NCBI GenBank assembly: GCA_905116865.2
Contig: CAJHNH020008046.1
Location: forward strand, 398,277 to 462,276
Length of the DNA stretch: 64,000 nt
Direction: 5' to 3'
Source of the DNA: Candidula unifasciata
Lineage: Eukaryota; Mollusca; Gastropoda; Stylommatophora; Geomitridae
Shown: positions 55,300 to 64,000 of the stretch, piece by piece
Layout: each line of letters starts with the position of its first letter
Position numbering within the stretch: position 1 is the stretch's first letter
The notes under the pieces: model-generated
Database searches by the model: none
Seen by the model: the letters and a program-made list of their open reading frames with translations, nothing else
Told to the model about the DNA's origin: nothing
Position numbers and translations under genes: made by a program

Positions 55300-56925
55300 A
55301 CTACGTTGTTGCCTCTGTCTTCACTGAATACGTTGTTGTCTATGTCTTCACTGAATACGTTGTTGCCTCTGTCTTCACTGAATACGTTGTTGCCTCTGTC
55401 TTCACTGAATACGTTGTTGCCTATGTCTTCACTGAATACGTTGTTGCCTATGTCTTCACTGAATACGTTGTTGCCTCTGTCTTCACTGAATACGTTGTTG
55501 TCTATGTCTTCACGGAATACGTTGTTGTCTCTGTCTTCACTGAATACGTTGTTGCCTATGTCTTCACTGAATACGTTGTTGTCTATGTCTTCACTGAATA
55601 CGTTGTTGTCTATGTCTTCACTGAATACGTTGTTGTCTATGTCTTCACTGAATACGTTGTTGTCTCTGTCTTCACTGAATACGTTGATGTCTATGTCTTC
55701 ACTGAATACGTTGTTGCCTCTGTCTTCACTGAATACGTTGTTGTCTATGTCTTCACTGAATACGTTGCTGCCTCTGTCTTTACTGAATACGTTGTTGTCT
55801 ATGTCTTCACTGAATACGTTGTTGCCTCTGTCTTTACTGAATACGTTGTTGTCTATGTCTTCACTGAATACGTTGTTGCCTATGTCTTCACTGAATACGT
55901 TGTTGCCTATGTCTTCACTGAATACGTTGTTGTTTATGTCTTCACTGAATACCTTGTTGCCTACGTCTTCACTGAGTACGTTGTTGTCTATATCTTCATT
56001 GAATACGTTGTTGTCTATGTCTTCACTGAATACGTTGTTGCCTAGGTCTTCATTGAGTACGTTGTTCTCTATGTCTTCAGTGAATACGTTGTTGTCTCTG
56101 TCTTCACTGAATACGTTCTTGCCTATGTCTTAACAGAATATGTTGTTGTCTATGTCTTCACTGATTACGTTGTTGTCTATGTCTTCACTGAATACGTTCT
56201 TGCCTATGTCTTCACTGAATACGTTCTTGCCTATGTCTTCCCTGAATACGTTGTTGTCTATGTCTTCACTGAATACGTTGTTGCTTTTGTCTTCACTGAA
56301 TACGTTGACGTCTATGTCTTCACTGAATACGTTGTTGCCTATGTCTTCACTGAATACGTTGTTGTCTATGTCTTCACTGAATACGTTGTTGTCTATGTCT
56401 TCACTGAATACGTTCTTGCCTATGTCTTCACTGAATACGTTGTTGTCTATGTCTTCACTGAATACGTTGTTGTCTATGTCTTCATTGAATACGTTGTTGC
56501 CTATGTCTTCACTGAATACGTTGTTGTCTATGTCTTCACTGAATACGTTGTTGTCTATATCTTCATTGAATACGTTGTTGCCTCTGTCTTCACTGAATAC
56601 GTTGTTGCCTATGTCTTCACTGAATACGTTGTTGCCCATGTCTTCCCTGAATACGTTGTTGCCTATGTCTTTATTGAATACGTTGTTGTCTATGTCTTCA
56701 CTGAATACGTTGTTGCCTATGTCTTCACTGAATACGTTGTTGCCTATGTCTTCACTGAATACGTTGTTGCCTCTGTCTTCACTGAATACGTTGTTGTCTA
56801 TGTCTTCACTGAATACGTTGTTGTCTATATCTTCACTGAATACGTTGTTGCCTATGTCTTCACTGAATACGTTGTTGTCTATGTCTTCTCTGAATATGTT
56901 GTTGCCTATGTCTTCACTGGCGTCG
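55300..56925. repeat. 27-bp minisatellite, about 60 units
   Basis: The unit is gaatacgttgttgtctatg plus tcttcact. The recurring differences are tct/cct and tat/ctc. There is essentially no length variation, so the 9-codon frame stays open across the array on both strands. Confidence 0.97.
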
Positions 56926-57083
56926 CAGCACTCCGGACAATGTGTTGGACAGTTATAGTTATTTGAGTTGAAGACGAGATGATGCAATTCCAAGATCGGG
57001 TTTTGTCCCACACGGTTCGGTCTTTCTCTATAGGGCTGCTGATCACCCGCCATGAGCTTCGCATAAATCACAAACTGCGACAA
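56130..57083 (-). CDS. doubtful ORF: unique N-terminus then 9-residue acidic repeats
   Basis: The frame is 317 codons. The first ~58 residues are non-repetitive (MSQFVIYAKLMAGDQQPYRE, then HHLVFNSNN, CPTHCPECCDASEDI). About 28 repeats of NNVFSEDID/G follow, with R, K, L and S substitutions, ending at a stop made by mutation inside one unit; the array continues beyond it. The C-P-x-x-C-P-E-C-C cluster could bind metal but matches no family I know. No TATA, splice or polyadenylation signal decides the matter. It is likely chance openness of a 27-bp array, but unlike the other arrays the frame enters from unique sequence. Confidence 0.2.
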   Translation of the reverse strand: MSQFVIYAKLMAGDQQPYRERPNRVGQNPILELHHLVFNSNNYNCPTHCPECCDASEDIGNNIFREDIDNNVFSEDIGNNVFSEDIDNNVFSEDIDNNVFSEDRGNNVFSEDIGNNVFSEDIGNNVFSEDIDNNVFNKDIGNNVFREDMGNNVFSEDIGNNVFSEDRGNNVFNEDIDNNVFSEDIDNNVFSEDIGNNVFNEDIDNNVFSEDIDNNVFSEDIGKNVFSEDIDNNVFSEDIDNNVFSEDIGNNVFSEDIDVNVFSEDKSNNVFSEDIDNNVFREDIGKNVFSEDIGKNVFSEDIDNNVISEDIDNNIFC

Positions 57084-57474
57084 TTCCCCCGAGCTCTTCG
57101 ATGCACCTGCATTCTGAAACTAAACGCACAGTCCGAAACCAAACCCACATACTCTAGAACGCAAGGTAAGTGGCCTAACCTCTTCACAACAGCTATTGTC
57201 CGTATGTTGAAATACTGTGTACGGTGAAGCTGAATTGGAAAAAGTAAAGCATATTTTCACGTCATTGGCCTGTTAGACAAATTGGTATGCAATAGCTCCT
57301 ACAATGATTCTCATGAACTGAACAACACGTCTTCGGAACTATGCCCCAATCTTTAGACTGCAAGGCAAACGATTTGACCACTTAACCACACCCCCCTGAC
57401 CCCCCCCCCACCCCTCATCCCCCCCCCCACTCCGATGCCCTAGTATAATATACATTATGCTGTGTTTGCCTTGG
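56926..57474. other. unique flank and C-runs
   Basis: It holds the N-terminal part of the doubtful ORF above. C-runs lie at 57390-57430. No other gene recognised. Confidence 0.4.
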
Positions 57475-57695
57475 AAGCAGCCGTGATGTAGCGGCTAGAC
57501 CCCCGCCTACGAATCAAAAATCACCCTGGCTCCCATGTCGACCCAGCCCTAATTGGTTTACCTGTACAGTGTTAGGAAGTAAAAGCGGCCGCCGTGATGT
57601 TGATCTCAGAACCCACCGTGTTCCGATAAGTCTGTAAAATACTGGAATAGCCCTATATGCCCAATCACCTTAACGAGTGGAAAAGATTCCTTTTC
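57475..57695 (+). mobile_element. SINE-1 lacking the B-box region
   Basis: The head gcagccgtgatgtagcggct and cgcctacgaatc joins directly to ctggctcccatgtcgaccc, so about 45 bp including the B box is deleted. The body gaagtaaaagcggccgccg and tail agccctatatgcccaatc follow. Confidence 0.78.
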
Positions 57696-57947
57696 TTTTC
57701 TTTGCTTTATGTTTGCGTTAGAAATATTTATAAATGTGTTCACTTCTAGCTCCAGTGGCCAGAAATCTACTTGGCCGCTGATCAAATTCCTCACCCGTAG
57801 TGAGAAATAGGATGACTAATTCTATCAGTTCCTGGCACAGGTGGTCATCGATTTGTGTTTCTTCGATCAGTAGAGGATCATTTAGAATATCGTGTCATCG
57901 TTCTCTCGTCTCTGTGTTTCTTTCTGAAGCTAGGCCAAACAGGGATG
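57696..57947. other. unassigned sequence
   Basis: No gene recognised before the 28-bp complex begins. Confidence 0.35.
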
Positions 57948-59062
57948 TCCACATGAATGGGCTGGACAGTGAAGACACACCTACATGGGCTGGACAGTGA
58001 AGACACACCTACATGGGCTGGACAGTGAAGACACACCTACATGGGGCTGGACAGTGAAGACACACCTACATGGGCTGGACAGTGAAGACACACCCACATG
58101 GGCTGGACAGTGAAGACATACATACATGGGCTGGACAGTGAAGACATACATACATGGGCTGGACAGTGAAGAGACACCTACATGTGCTGGACAGTGAAGA
58201 CACACATACATGGGCTGGACAGTGAAGACACACCTACATGGGCTGGACAGTGAAGACACACCTACATAGTAGGCTGGACAGTGAAGACACACCTACATGG
58301 GCTGGACAGTGAAGACATACCTACATGGGCTGGACAGTGAAGACACACATACATGGGCTGGACAGTGAAGACATACCTACATGGGCTGGACAGTGAAGAC
58401 ATACCTACATGGGCTGGACAGTGAAGACACACCTACATGGGCTGGACAGTGAAGACATACCTACATGGGCTGGACAGTGAAGACACACCTACATGGGCTG
58501 GACAGTGAAGACACACCTACATAGTCTGGACAGTGAAGACACACATACATGGGCTGGACAGTGAAGACACACCTACATGGGCTGGACAGTGAAGACACAC
58601 CTACATAGGCTGGACAGTGAAGACACACCTACATGGGCTGGACAGTGAAGACACACCCACATGGGCTGGACAGTGAAGACACACATACATGGGCTGGACA
58701 GTGAAGACACACCCACATGGGCTGGACAGTGAAGACACACATACATGGGCTGGACAGTGAAGACACACATACATGGGCTGGACAGTGAAGACACACCCAC
58801 ATGGGCTGGACAGTGAAGACACACCTACATGGGGCTGGACAGTGAAGACACACCCACATGGGCTGGACAGTGAAGACATACCTACATGGGCTGGACAGTG
58901 AAGACACACCCACATGGGCTGGACAGTGAAGAGACACCTACATGGGGCTGGACAGTGAAGACACACCTACATGGGGCTGGACAGTGAAGAGACACCTACA
59001 TGGGCTGGACAGTGAAGACACACCTACATGGGCTGGACAGTGAAGACACACCTACATGGGCT
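57948..59062. repeat. 28-bp minisatellite, subfamily A, about 40 units
   Basis: The unit is gggctggacagtgaagacac plus acctacat. Variants include acatacat, acccacat, gagacacc, an extra G (tggggctgg) and catagt. It is homogeneous in sequence and spacing. Confidence 0.97.
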
Positions 59063-59506
59063 GGACAGCAGAGTCATGCCTTCTTGGGCTGGACAGTAGA
59101 GTCACGCCTTCTTGGGCTGGACAAAAGAGACACGTTATTGGGAGTTGTATGGTAAAGAGATCCTGGCGTGGGCTGGACATTACAGATATGCCTAAATGCG
59201 CATGACAGTAGAAACCTGTCATCATGAGCTAGACAGAGAGACATATCAACATAGGCAAGACAGTTGAGACACGTCTACATATGCAGCACAGATGAGACAA
59301 ATCAACATAGGCAGGACAGTTGAAACACGTCAACATAGGCAAGACAGTTAAGACACATCAACATAAGCAGGACGGCCGAGACACGTCAACATGGGCAGGA
59401 AAGTAGACACGTCAACATAGGCAGGACAGTTGAGACACGTCTAGATATCCAGCACAGTTGAGACACGTCTACATAGGCAGCACAGCAGAGACAGATGACG
59501 GAGGGC
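59063..59506. repeat. 28-bp minisatellite, degenerate subfamily B
   Basis: Units such as gcaggacagttgagacacgt plus caacatag are strongly diverged. They link subfamilies A and C and share the core gga-cagt-gagac. Confidence 0.85.
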
Positions 59507-60172
59507 AGGACAGTAGAGATACTCCAACACAGGCTGGACAGTAGAGATACTCCAACACGGGCTTGACAGTAGAGATACTCCAACACGGGCTTGACAGTAG
59601 AGATACTCCAACAGAGGCTGGACAGTAGAGATACTCCAACAGGGACTGGACAGTAGAGATACGCTAACACGGACTGGACAGTAGAGAAACTCCAACAGGG
59701 ACTGGACAGTAAAGAAACTCCAACACGGACTGGACAGTAGAGATACTCTAACACGGGCTAGACAGTAGAGATACTCCAACACGGGCTAGACAGTAGAGAT
59801 ACTCCAACACGGGCTGGACAGTAGAGATACTCCAACACGGATCGGATAGTAGAGATACTCCAACACAGGCTGGACAGTAGAGATACTCTAACACGGGCTG
59901 GACAGTAGAGATACTTCAACACAGGCTGTACAGTAGAGATACTAGAACATGGACTGGACAGTAGAGATACTCAAACACGGGCTGGACAGTAGAGATACTC
60001 CAACACGGGCTGGACAGTAGAGATACTCCGACACGGGCTGGATAGTAGAGATACTCTAACACGGGCTGGACAGTAGAGAAACTCCAACACGGGCTGGATA
60101 ATAGAGATACTCTAACACGGGCTGGACAGTAGAGAAACTCCAACACGGGCTGGACAGTAGAGACGCAACAAA
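59507..60172. repeat. 28-bp minisatellite, subfamily C, about 24 units
   Basis: The unit is gggctggacagtagagatac plus tccaacac. Variants: tctaacac, aaactcc and acggactgg. It shares ggctggacagt with subfamily A but has tagagatac in place of gaagacac. Confidence 0.96.
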
Positions 60173-61118
60173 ATGGACAGCACAGTGCAGAGACACGTCT
60201 TTGCTGTATGCGTGTAAAGATAACATTATTATAACTGCCTTTACAATGTGTTTCTTTTTGCCTGTGTATTTTCTCTTTTCCCGCGTTGAATTTTCTAGTC
60301 CCTGTTTGTGTTGCGAGTAAATAACTTCTAAACAAATTATTCAGTCTGTTATTAGTGTTTTATTTATTCAATTAAATTAGAAATATGGGACAGTCATAAC
60401 TGTATGCTAGCAATATTCATTTAACGTTAAAAATGTTCGACAGAACACGTTTACGGCACATACAAAAAATTGCGATTTAAATTAAAGAAAGGAATAGAAT
60501 ACCAAGCCAGAAAAGCTTTAAGGGCCTTCTCTGCCCTCTGTGTACAGCACCGAGGTTACATTCAGAGATTACGAGACCACATTATGAGAACCACTGTTGA
60601 AAAAAAAAGGGATGGAAAAGGGGGGGGGGGGGGGGGCTGGACTTGCCCATTTCCCTAAAACAGGAAACACAGAGGGTCGATGCTGTCACATTTGGCTCGT
60701 TCTATTGATGTTCCCAGACATTCAGCTAAACCCGATGAGCTCTTAATGGCTGGCCGTAGGCAGGCCTCTCCCTAACTGTTATCTCATCCACAGATTTGAC
60801 AGTCTATGATTGACCGACTGATTGCCTTCAGTATAGGCTGAAACCAGAACCACTCAGTACTAATAGACAAGATGTCTTTATAAAGAATGAGGTTTCTTCC
60901 ATTCCTTTTCCAGTTGTTTCTAGCTATCTTCTTTATTTCCATTTGATGTTAATGTCTAAAAACTCATTCTCCTAGACATCTCCACCAGCTAATTGTGGGA
61001 CTTATCATGTTGTACTGTTTGTTGCTGAGTGTGTTCATCACTGCTATTGTCAAGATGCTCATTTGTTAGCCATGTTTACGGTGAAGATTCCAGTTGAGTG
61101 TAAAAAGCACTGAAAATG
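60173..61118. other. unassigned sequence with G-run
   Basis: A G-run at 60619-60637. Short open frames only; no gene recognised. Confidence 0.35.
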
Positions 61119-61242
<124 letters not shown>

Positions 61243-61962
61243 TGTCTCTTATATCTCCACCCCTTCTTTCCCATTCCCTCATACACTCCCCCCCCCTTCT
61301 TTTTTTATTACCCTGTCAACCTCCATCTCCCTCTTTCCTTTCGTCAGTATGTCCATTTTGCTAACAGTCGATTTCGACTGGATATACTGGGACTGTGGTA
61401 CTAGCCCTTCACTTTAAGCACTACTGACAAACGACCTGGGCACTCTCTCGCCAGCCCTATTTAAGAGAAGTAAATGACCCTTTTTACCCACGTGGAGCAA
61501 TTAGTATTGTAATGCTGGATTCGTATGTTTAAAGTCCACTCAATGTCCAGCAATAGGAATAAACTCCACAGGGGAGCATGTACAGCAGGGGTCTACCAAT
61601 CGTCAGTAGAAGTCGACAAACGTTTCGGCCCACTAGCTCCTAGACGTTTTCAGAGAGTGGGCCCACCTGGATTCATGAAGCTCAGGGTTGGTTTCCCTGC
61701 TGCACGAAATTACCGGATGGTGTTCGGATAGGGACAAGACGACTTGGTGATTTGCAGAAGGTACTGTGAGATAAGAAGTCGTCGCGGTGGCATAATTAGA
61801 GCAGTCTGCATACCTGGACGACCGAGCGACAAGCTTACGATTGGCATACCGGACACATGTTGGACTTTGTTAGCAGGTGGCAGAGGAACACTGGCAGACA
61901 ATTCGGACACGATGGACTTTCAAGGAATGAGAAACTCTTTTCCACTAGACACCCGGACCAGC
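61243..61962. other. unassigned sequence and probable LINE 3' untranslated region
   Basis: The last few tens of bases before 61963 resemble, in complement, the sequence just after copy 1's end near 19100. The remainder has short overlapping open frames without motif. Confidence 0.35.
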
Positions 61963-62610
61963 TCACCGAGGCCCGTCCCCTACATTGTTCCGTTGCGTCC
62001 AAAGCCAGCTCGAGGCCCTCTCAGCAGCCTCGCCCAGCCGTTTAAGTGTTCGTTTCCGTTCATTACCGCGCAATCCTAGTTCTTTAACCACCTTGTAGAG
62101 CGAAGTGGAGACGAGACCTCTCGCTCCCACTTCGACGGCAAAGACACGAACTGTGTACGCCTCGTCCCTCCCCAGACCGGCTGCTAAATCACCGTATTTC
62201 TCGAGCTTATACATGTGATTTTCGTCCATACGCGACTCATACGGGACGGTCAGCTCAATCAGGATGAGCTGCTGTTTCTCCGAAGAGTGGAGAACTATGT
62301 CAGGTCGCAGGCCGGTCTAGCAGATAAACTCAGGGTACCTTTCATGGCCTGGCAGATCAACCGCCAGTAACCAGTCCCTCGGAGACTCTAGCATAGATGA
62401 AGCGTATGCGTTTTTGTTGATTCTACCTTTGTGAATTTGCCCAGCCTTGAGGAAACGTATGGGGACGATGGTAGAACTGGGCCTAGCGTTGGTCCGCATC
62501 CTAGCCTGGTCAACAACGGCTGCTAACTCTTTAAGCACCTTGTTGTGTCGCCAGGTATATCGGCCTTGACCTAGGGCTTTCCTGCATGCGGACAGAATGT
62601 TTTCAAGCGT
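61963..62610 (-). pseudogene. LINE 3' end: zinc knuckle plus restriction-like endonuclease, copy 2
   Basis: One minus frame runs from 62610 to a probable natural TGA at 61963-61965, with a single internal TAG at 62317-62319. It reads TLENILSACRKALGQGRYTW (the knuckle His replaced by Asn at 62599-62601; the last Cys kept at 62584-62586), KVLKELAAVVDQARMRT, PIRFLKAGQI, DWLLAVDLPGHERYP, then RPDIVLHSSEKQQLILIELT, MYKLEKYGDLAAGLGRDEA, VFAVEVGARGLVS, LGEAAERASSWLWTQRNN. RPD and the following E-L-T-V-P fit a PD-(D/E)XK-like endonuclease of the R2/NeSL/R4-type LINEs. The first two knuckle cysteines are lost where the 18-bp array begins. It is far better kept than copy 1. Confidence 0.85.
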
Positions 62611-62611
62611 T

Positions 62612-62822
62612 TACTGAACAGTAACATTTGTTTGCCGTAGTTGCCTTGGCTGCGTTAGCTGCGTTCACTGCGTTAGTTGCGTTGACTGCGTTAGTTGAGT
62701 TGACTGCGTTAGTTGCCTTGGCTGCGTTAGTTGCCTTGGGTGCGTTAGTTGCCTGCGTTAGTTGCCTTGGCTGTGTTAGTTGCCTTGGCTGCGTTAGTTG
62801 CCTTGGCTGCGTTAGTTGTCCA
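62612..62822. repeat. 12/18-bp minisatellite
   Basis: The unit is cgttagttgccttggctg (18 bp) with 12-bp forms (gcgttagttgcgttgactgc). About 13 units. It begins exactly where LINE similarity stops. Confidence 0.93.
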
Positions 62823-62828
62823 AAGAGC

Positions 62829-63540
62829 ATAGATGATGGTTATAATGATACGATAATGATATTGATGATGATGAAATTATGGTTTTGATGATATGATGAT
62901 GATGATATGTGATGATGATGACACGATGATTATGTAATGGTGATGATAAAATGATGATGATGATAGTATGATGATGACATGTTGATAACGATGTAATGAT
63001 GATATAATATTAATGATGATATTATAATGATGATGATATGGTGGGGATGATGATAAGGTGGGGATGATGAGGATGATGTGGGGATGATGAGGATAATATG
63101 ATGATGCTGATATGATAATGATAATGATATGATATTGGTGGTGATCATATTGTTGTGATTATATGGTGAGGATGCTATGATAATGATATATGGTAATGAT
63201 GATATGACGCTGATGATGATTATATGATGCTACTGTTTTGCTAATAATGTTGATATGATAGTTATGATAGGATGGTGGTGACGATAAGATGATTATGAAA
63301 ATAATTGTTAAGATGATATGATGGTGATGATGATATGATGACGATATGACGATTTGATGAAGATGACATGGTATTGATGATGTTGTGATGCTGATGATGT
63401 GATGAGGCTGATGCTTATATGATGATGATCAAATGATGATGATGATGATGATATGATCTTATGAAATGATGATGATGAAATGATCTTATGAAATGATGAT
63501 GATGATGATCATGACAAGGTCGATGATATGACGATAATGA
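62829..63540. repeat. degenerate GAT-rich tract
   Basis: Gatgatgat with atgatatg, gtggggatg and gatcttatgaa interruptions. It is older and less ordered than 10558-11150. Confidence 0.92.
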
Positions 63541-63730
63541 ATGGGTGTAATGACTTTTCTCTGGTACAATGCTAATCTATTTTACCTATAACTGACATGT
63601 TTATCCCAGTCAGTGATTGTGTAGACAGCTTTGGTCAGATTCGAAGTCACCTTAGCGAGACAGACCCTCTTCTTCCATTGTTGCGCCTCAATAGTCAATC
63701 TCTATTTGGGACACCATTTTTGTTATTTAA

Positions 63731-63800
63731 TGCCCCACCCTGGCATTCTAGTCCGAATGGTAGCACTTTGTGTCACCAGGTATTTGTCGCTTGATGTGCG
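63731..63800 (+). repeat. dispersed repeat R-A, copy 3
   Basis: It shares ccccaccctggc and ggtagcactttgtgtcacc with 6745-6915. The surrounding sequence to the window end is unassigned. Confidence 0.55.
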
Positions 63801-64000
63801 GTTCTGGCAGGGTTGAAGGTCACTCACATCCTCTCCTTAATTTCCACAACTGTCAGGCGGGTAATCTGAATGTGCTAAACGAACAATTGCCAAGTAAAAG
63901 CATACAATAACCAGTAAATGTTGGGATGCATTTCTGAAATCTCGTAAAGAACAATCTTGATTTCTAAAATTGTTCTTGTTCAGGCTGTGTACATCTGTGA

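Noticed and set aside
53146..60172. CRISPR array
   Set aside because: Units are contiguous without unique spacers, no cas genes are present, and the context is a eukaryotic genome.
53591..60172. Common ancestry of the 15/16-bp, 12-bp and 28-bp arrays from shared agatac/tagaac words
   Set aside because: The shared words are 6-7 bp in low-complexity units, and the rest of each unit does not align.

Overview
This is 64 kb of animal nuclear DNA from an accessory or heterochromatin-like region. The gene and element styles all point to a metazoan: tRNA-headed SINEs, non-LTR retrotransposons with and without RNase H, a mariner, hAT elements with 8-bp target duplications, and many minisatellites. 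The jockey-like LINE carrying RNase H, and a short element resembling the hAT family known as SPIN (reported from tetrapods and from a pond snail), make a mollusc, perhaps a gastropod, my best guess. That is inference. I found no convincing host protein-coding gene, rRNA gene, functional tRNA gene, CRISPR array or bacterial operon. Almost every long open frame lies in a tandem repeat or a dead transposon.

Layout. 0-10 kb: two opposed LINE fragments, a 49-bp minisatellite, an 870-bp ACT microsatellite, a full SINE-1, a full SINE-2, and a hAT element (7890-9240) that sits in a SINE and contains a LINE. 10-19 kb: GAT-rich and 1-kb TTC arrays, a 105-bp repeat with an open lysine-rich frame, a 34-bp repeat organised in 170-bp higher-order units, a foldback hairpin, a 15-bp array, another SINE-1, and a LINE 3' end with a zinc knuckle and restriction-like endonuclease. 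19-26 kb: mostly unrecognised sequence, a SINE-2, a 47-bp array, and a SINE carrying two stacked insertions (25.2-26.0 kb). 26.3-30.6 kb: one continuous array whose unit changes from about 25 to 31 to 12 bp. 30.6-37.7 kb: several LINE fragments, including the best-preserved one (reverse transcriptase plus RNase H), next to a 63-bp array. 38.7-39.7 kb: a 21-bp minisatellite and a CTGT array. 41.9-42.9 kb: a deleted mariner. 43-53 kb: SINE-3 copies, LINE tails, the SPIN-like hAT MITE with a perfect 8-bp duplication, a SINE-2 with a perfect 12-bp duplication, and SINE-4. 53-60 kb: three large minisatellite complexes (15/16 bp, 27 bp, 28 bp). 61-64 kb: a CT repeat, a second endonuclease-type LINE 3' end, an 18-bp array and a GAT-rich tract.

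The parts do not form a pathway. They form a record of transposition and tandem amplification. Adding up the spans listed, tandem arrays occupy about 18-19 kb (near 29%). Several arrays abut exactly the point where a transposon is broken off. All coordinates of degraded repeats are estimates made by eye.
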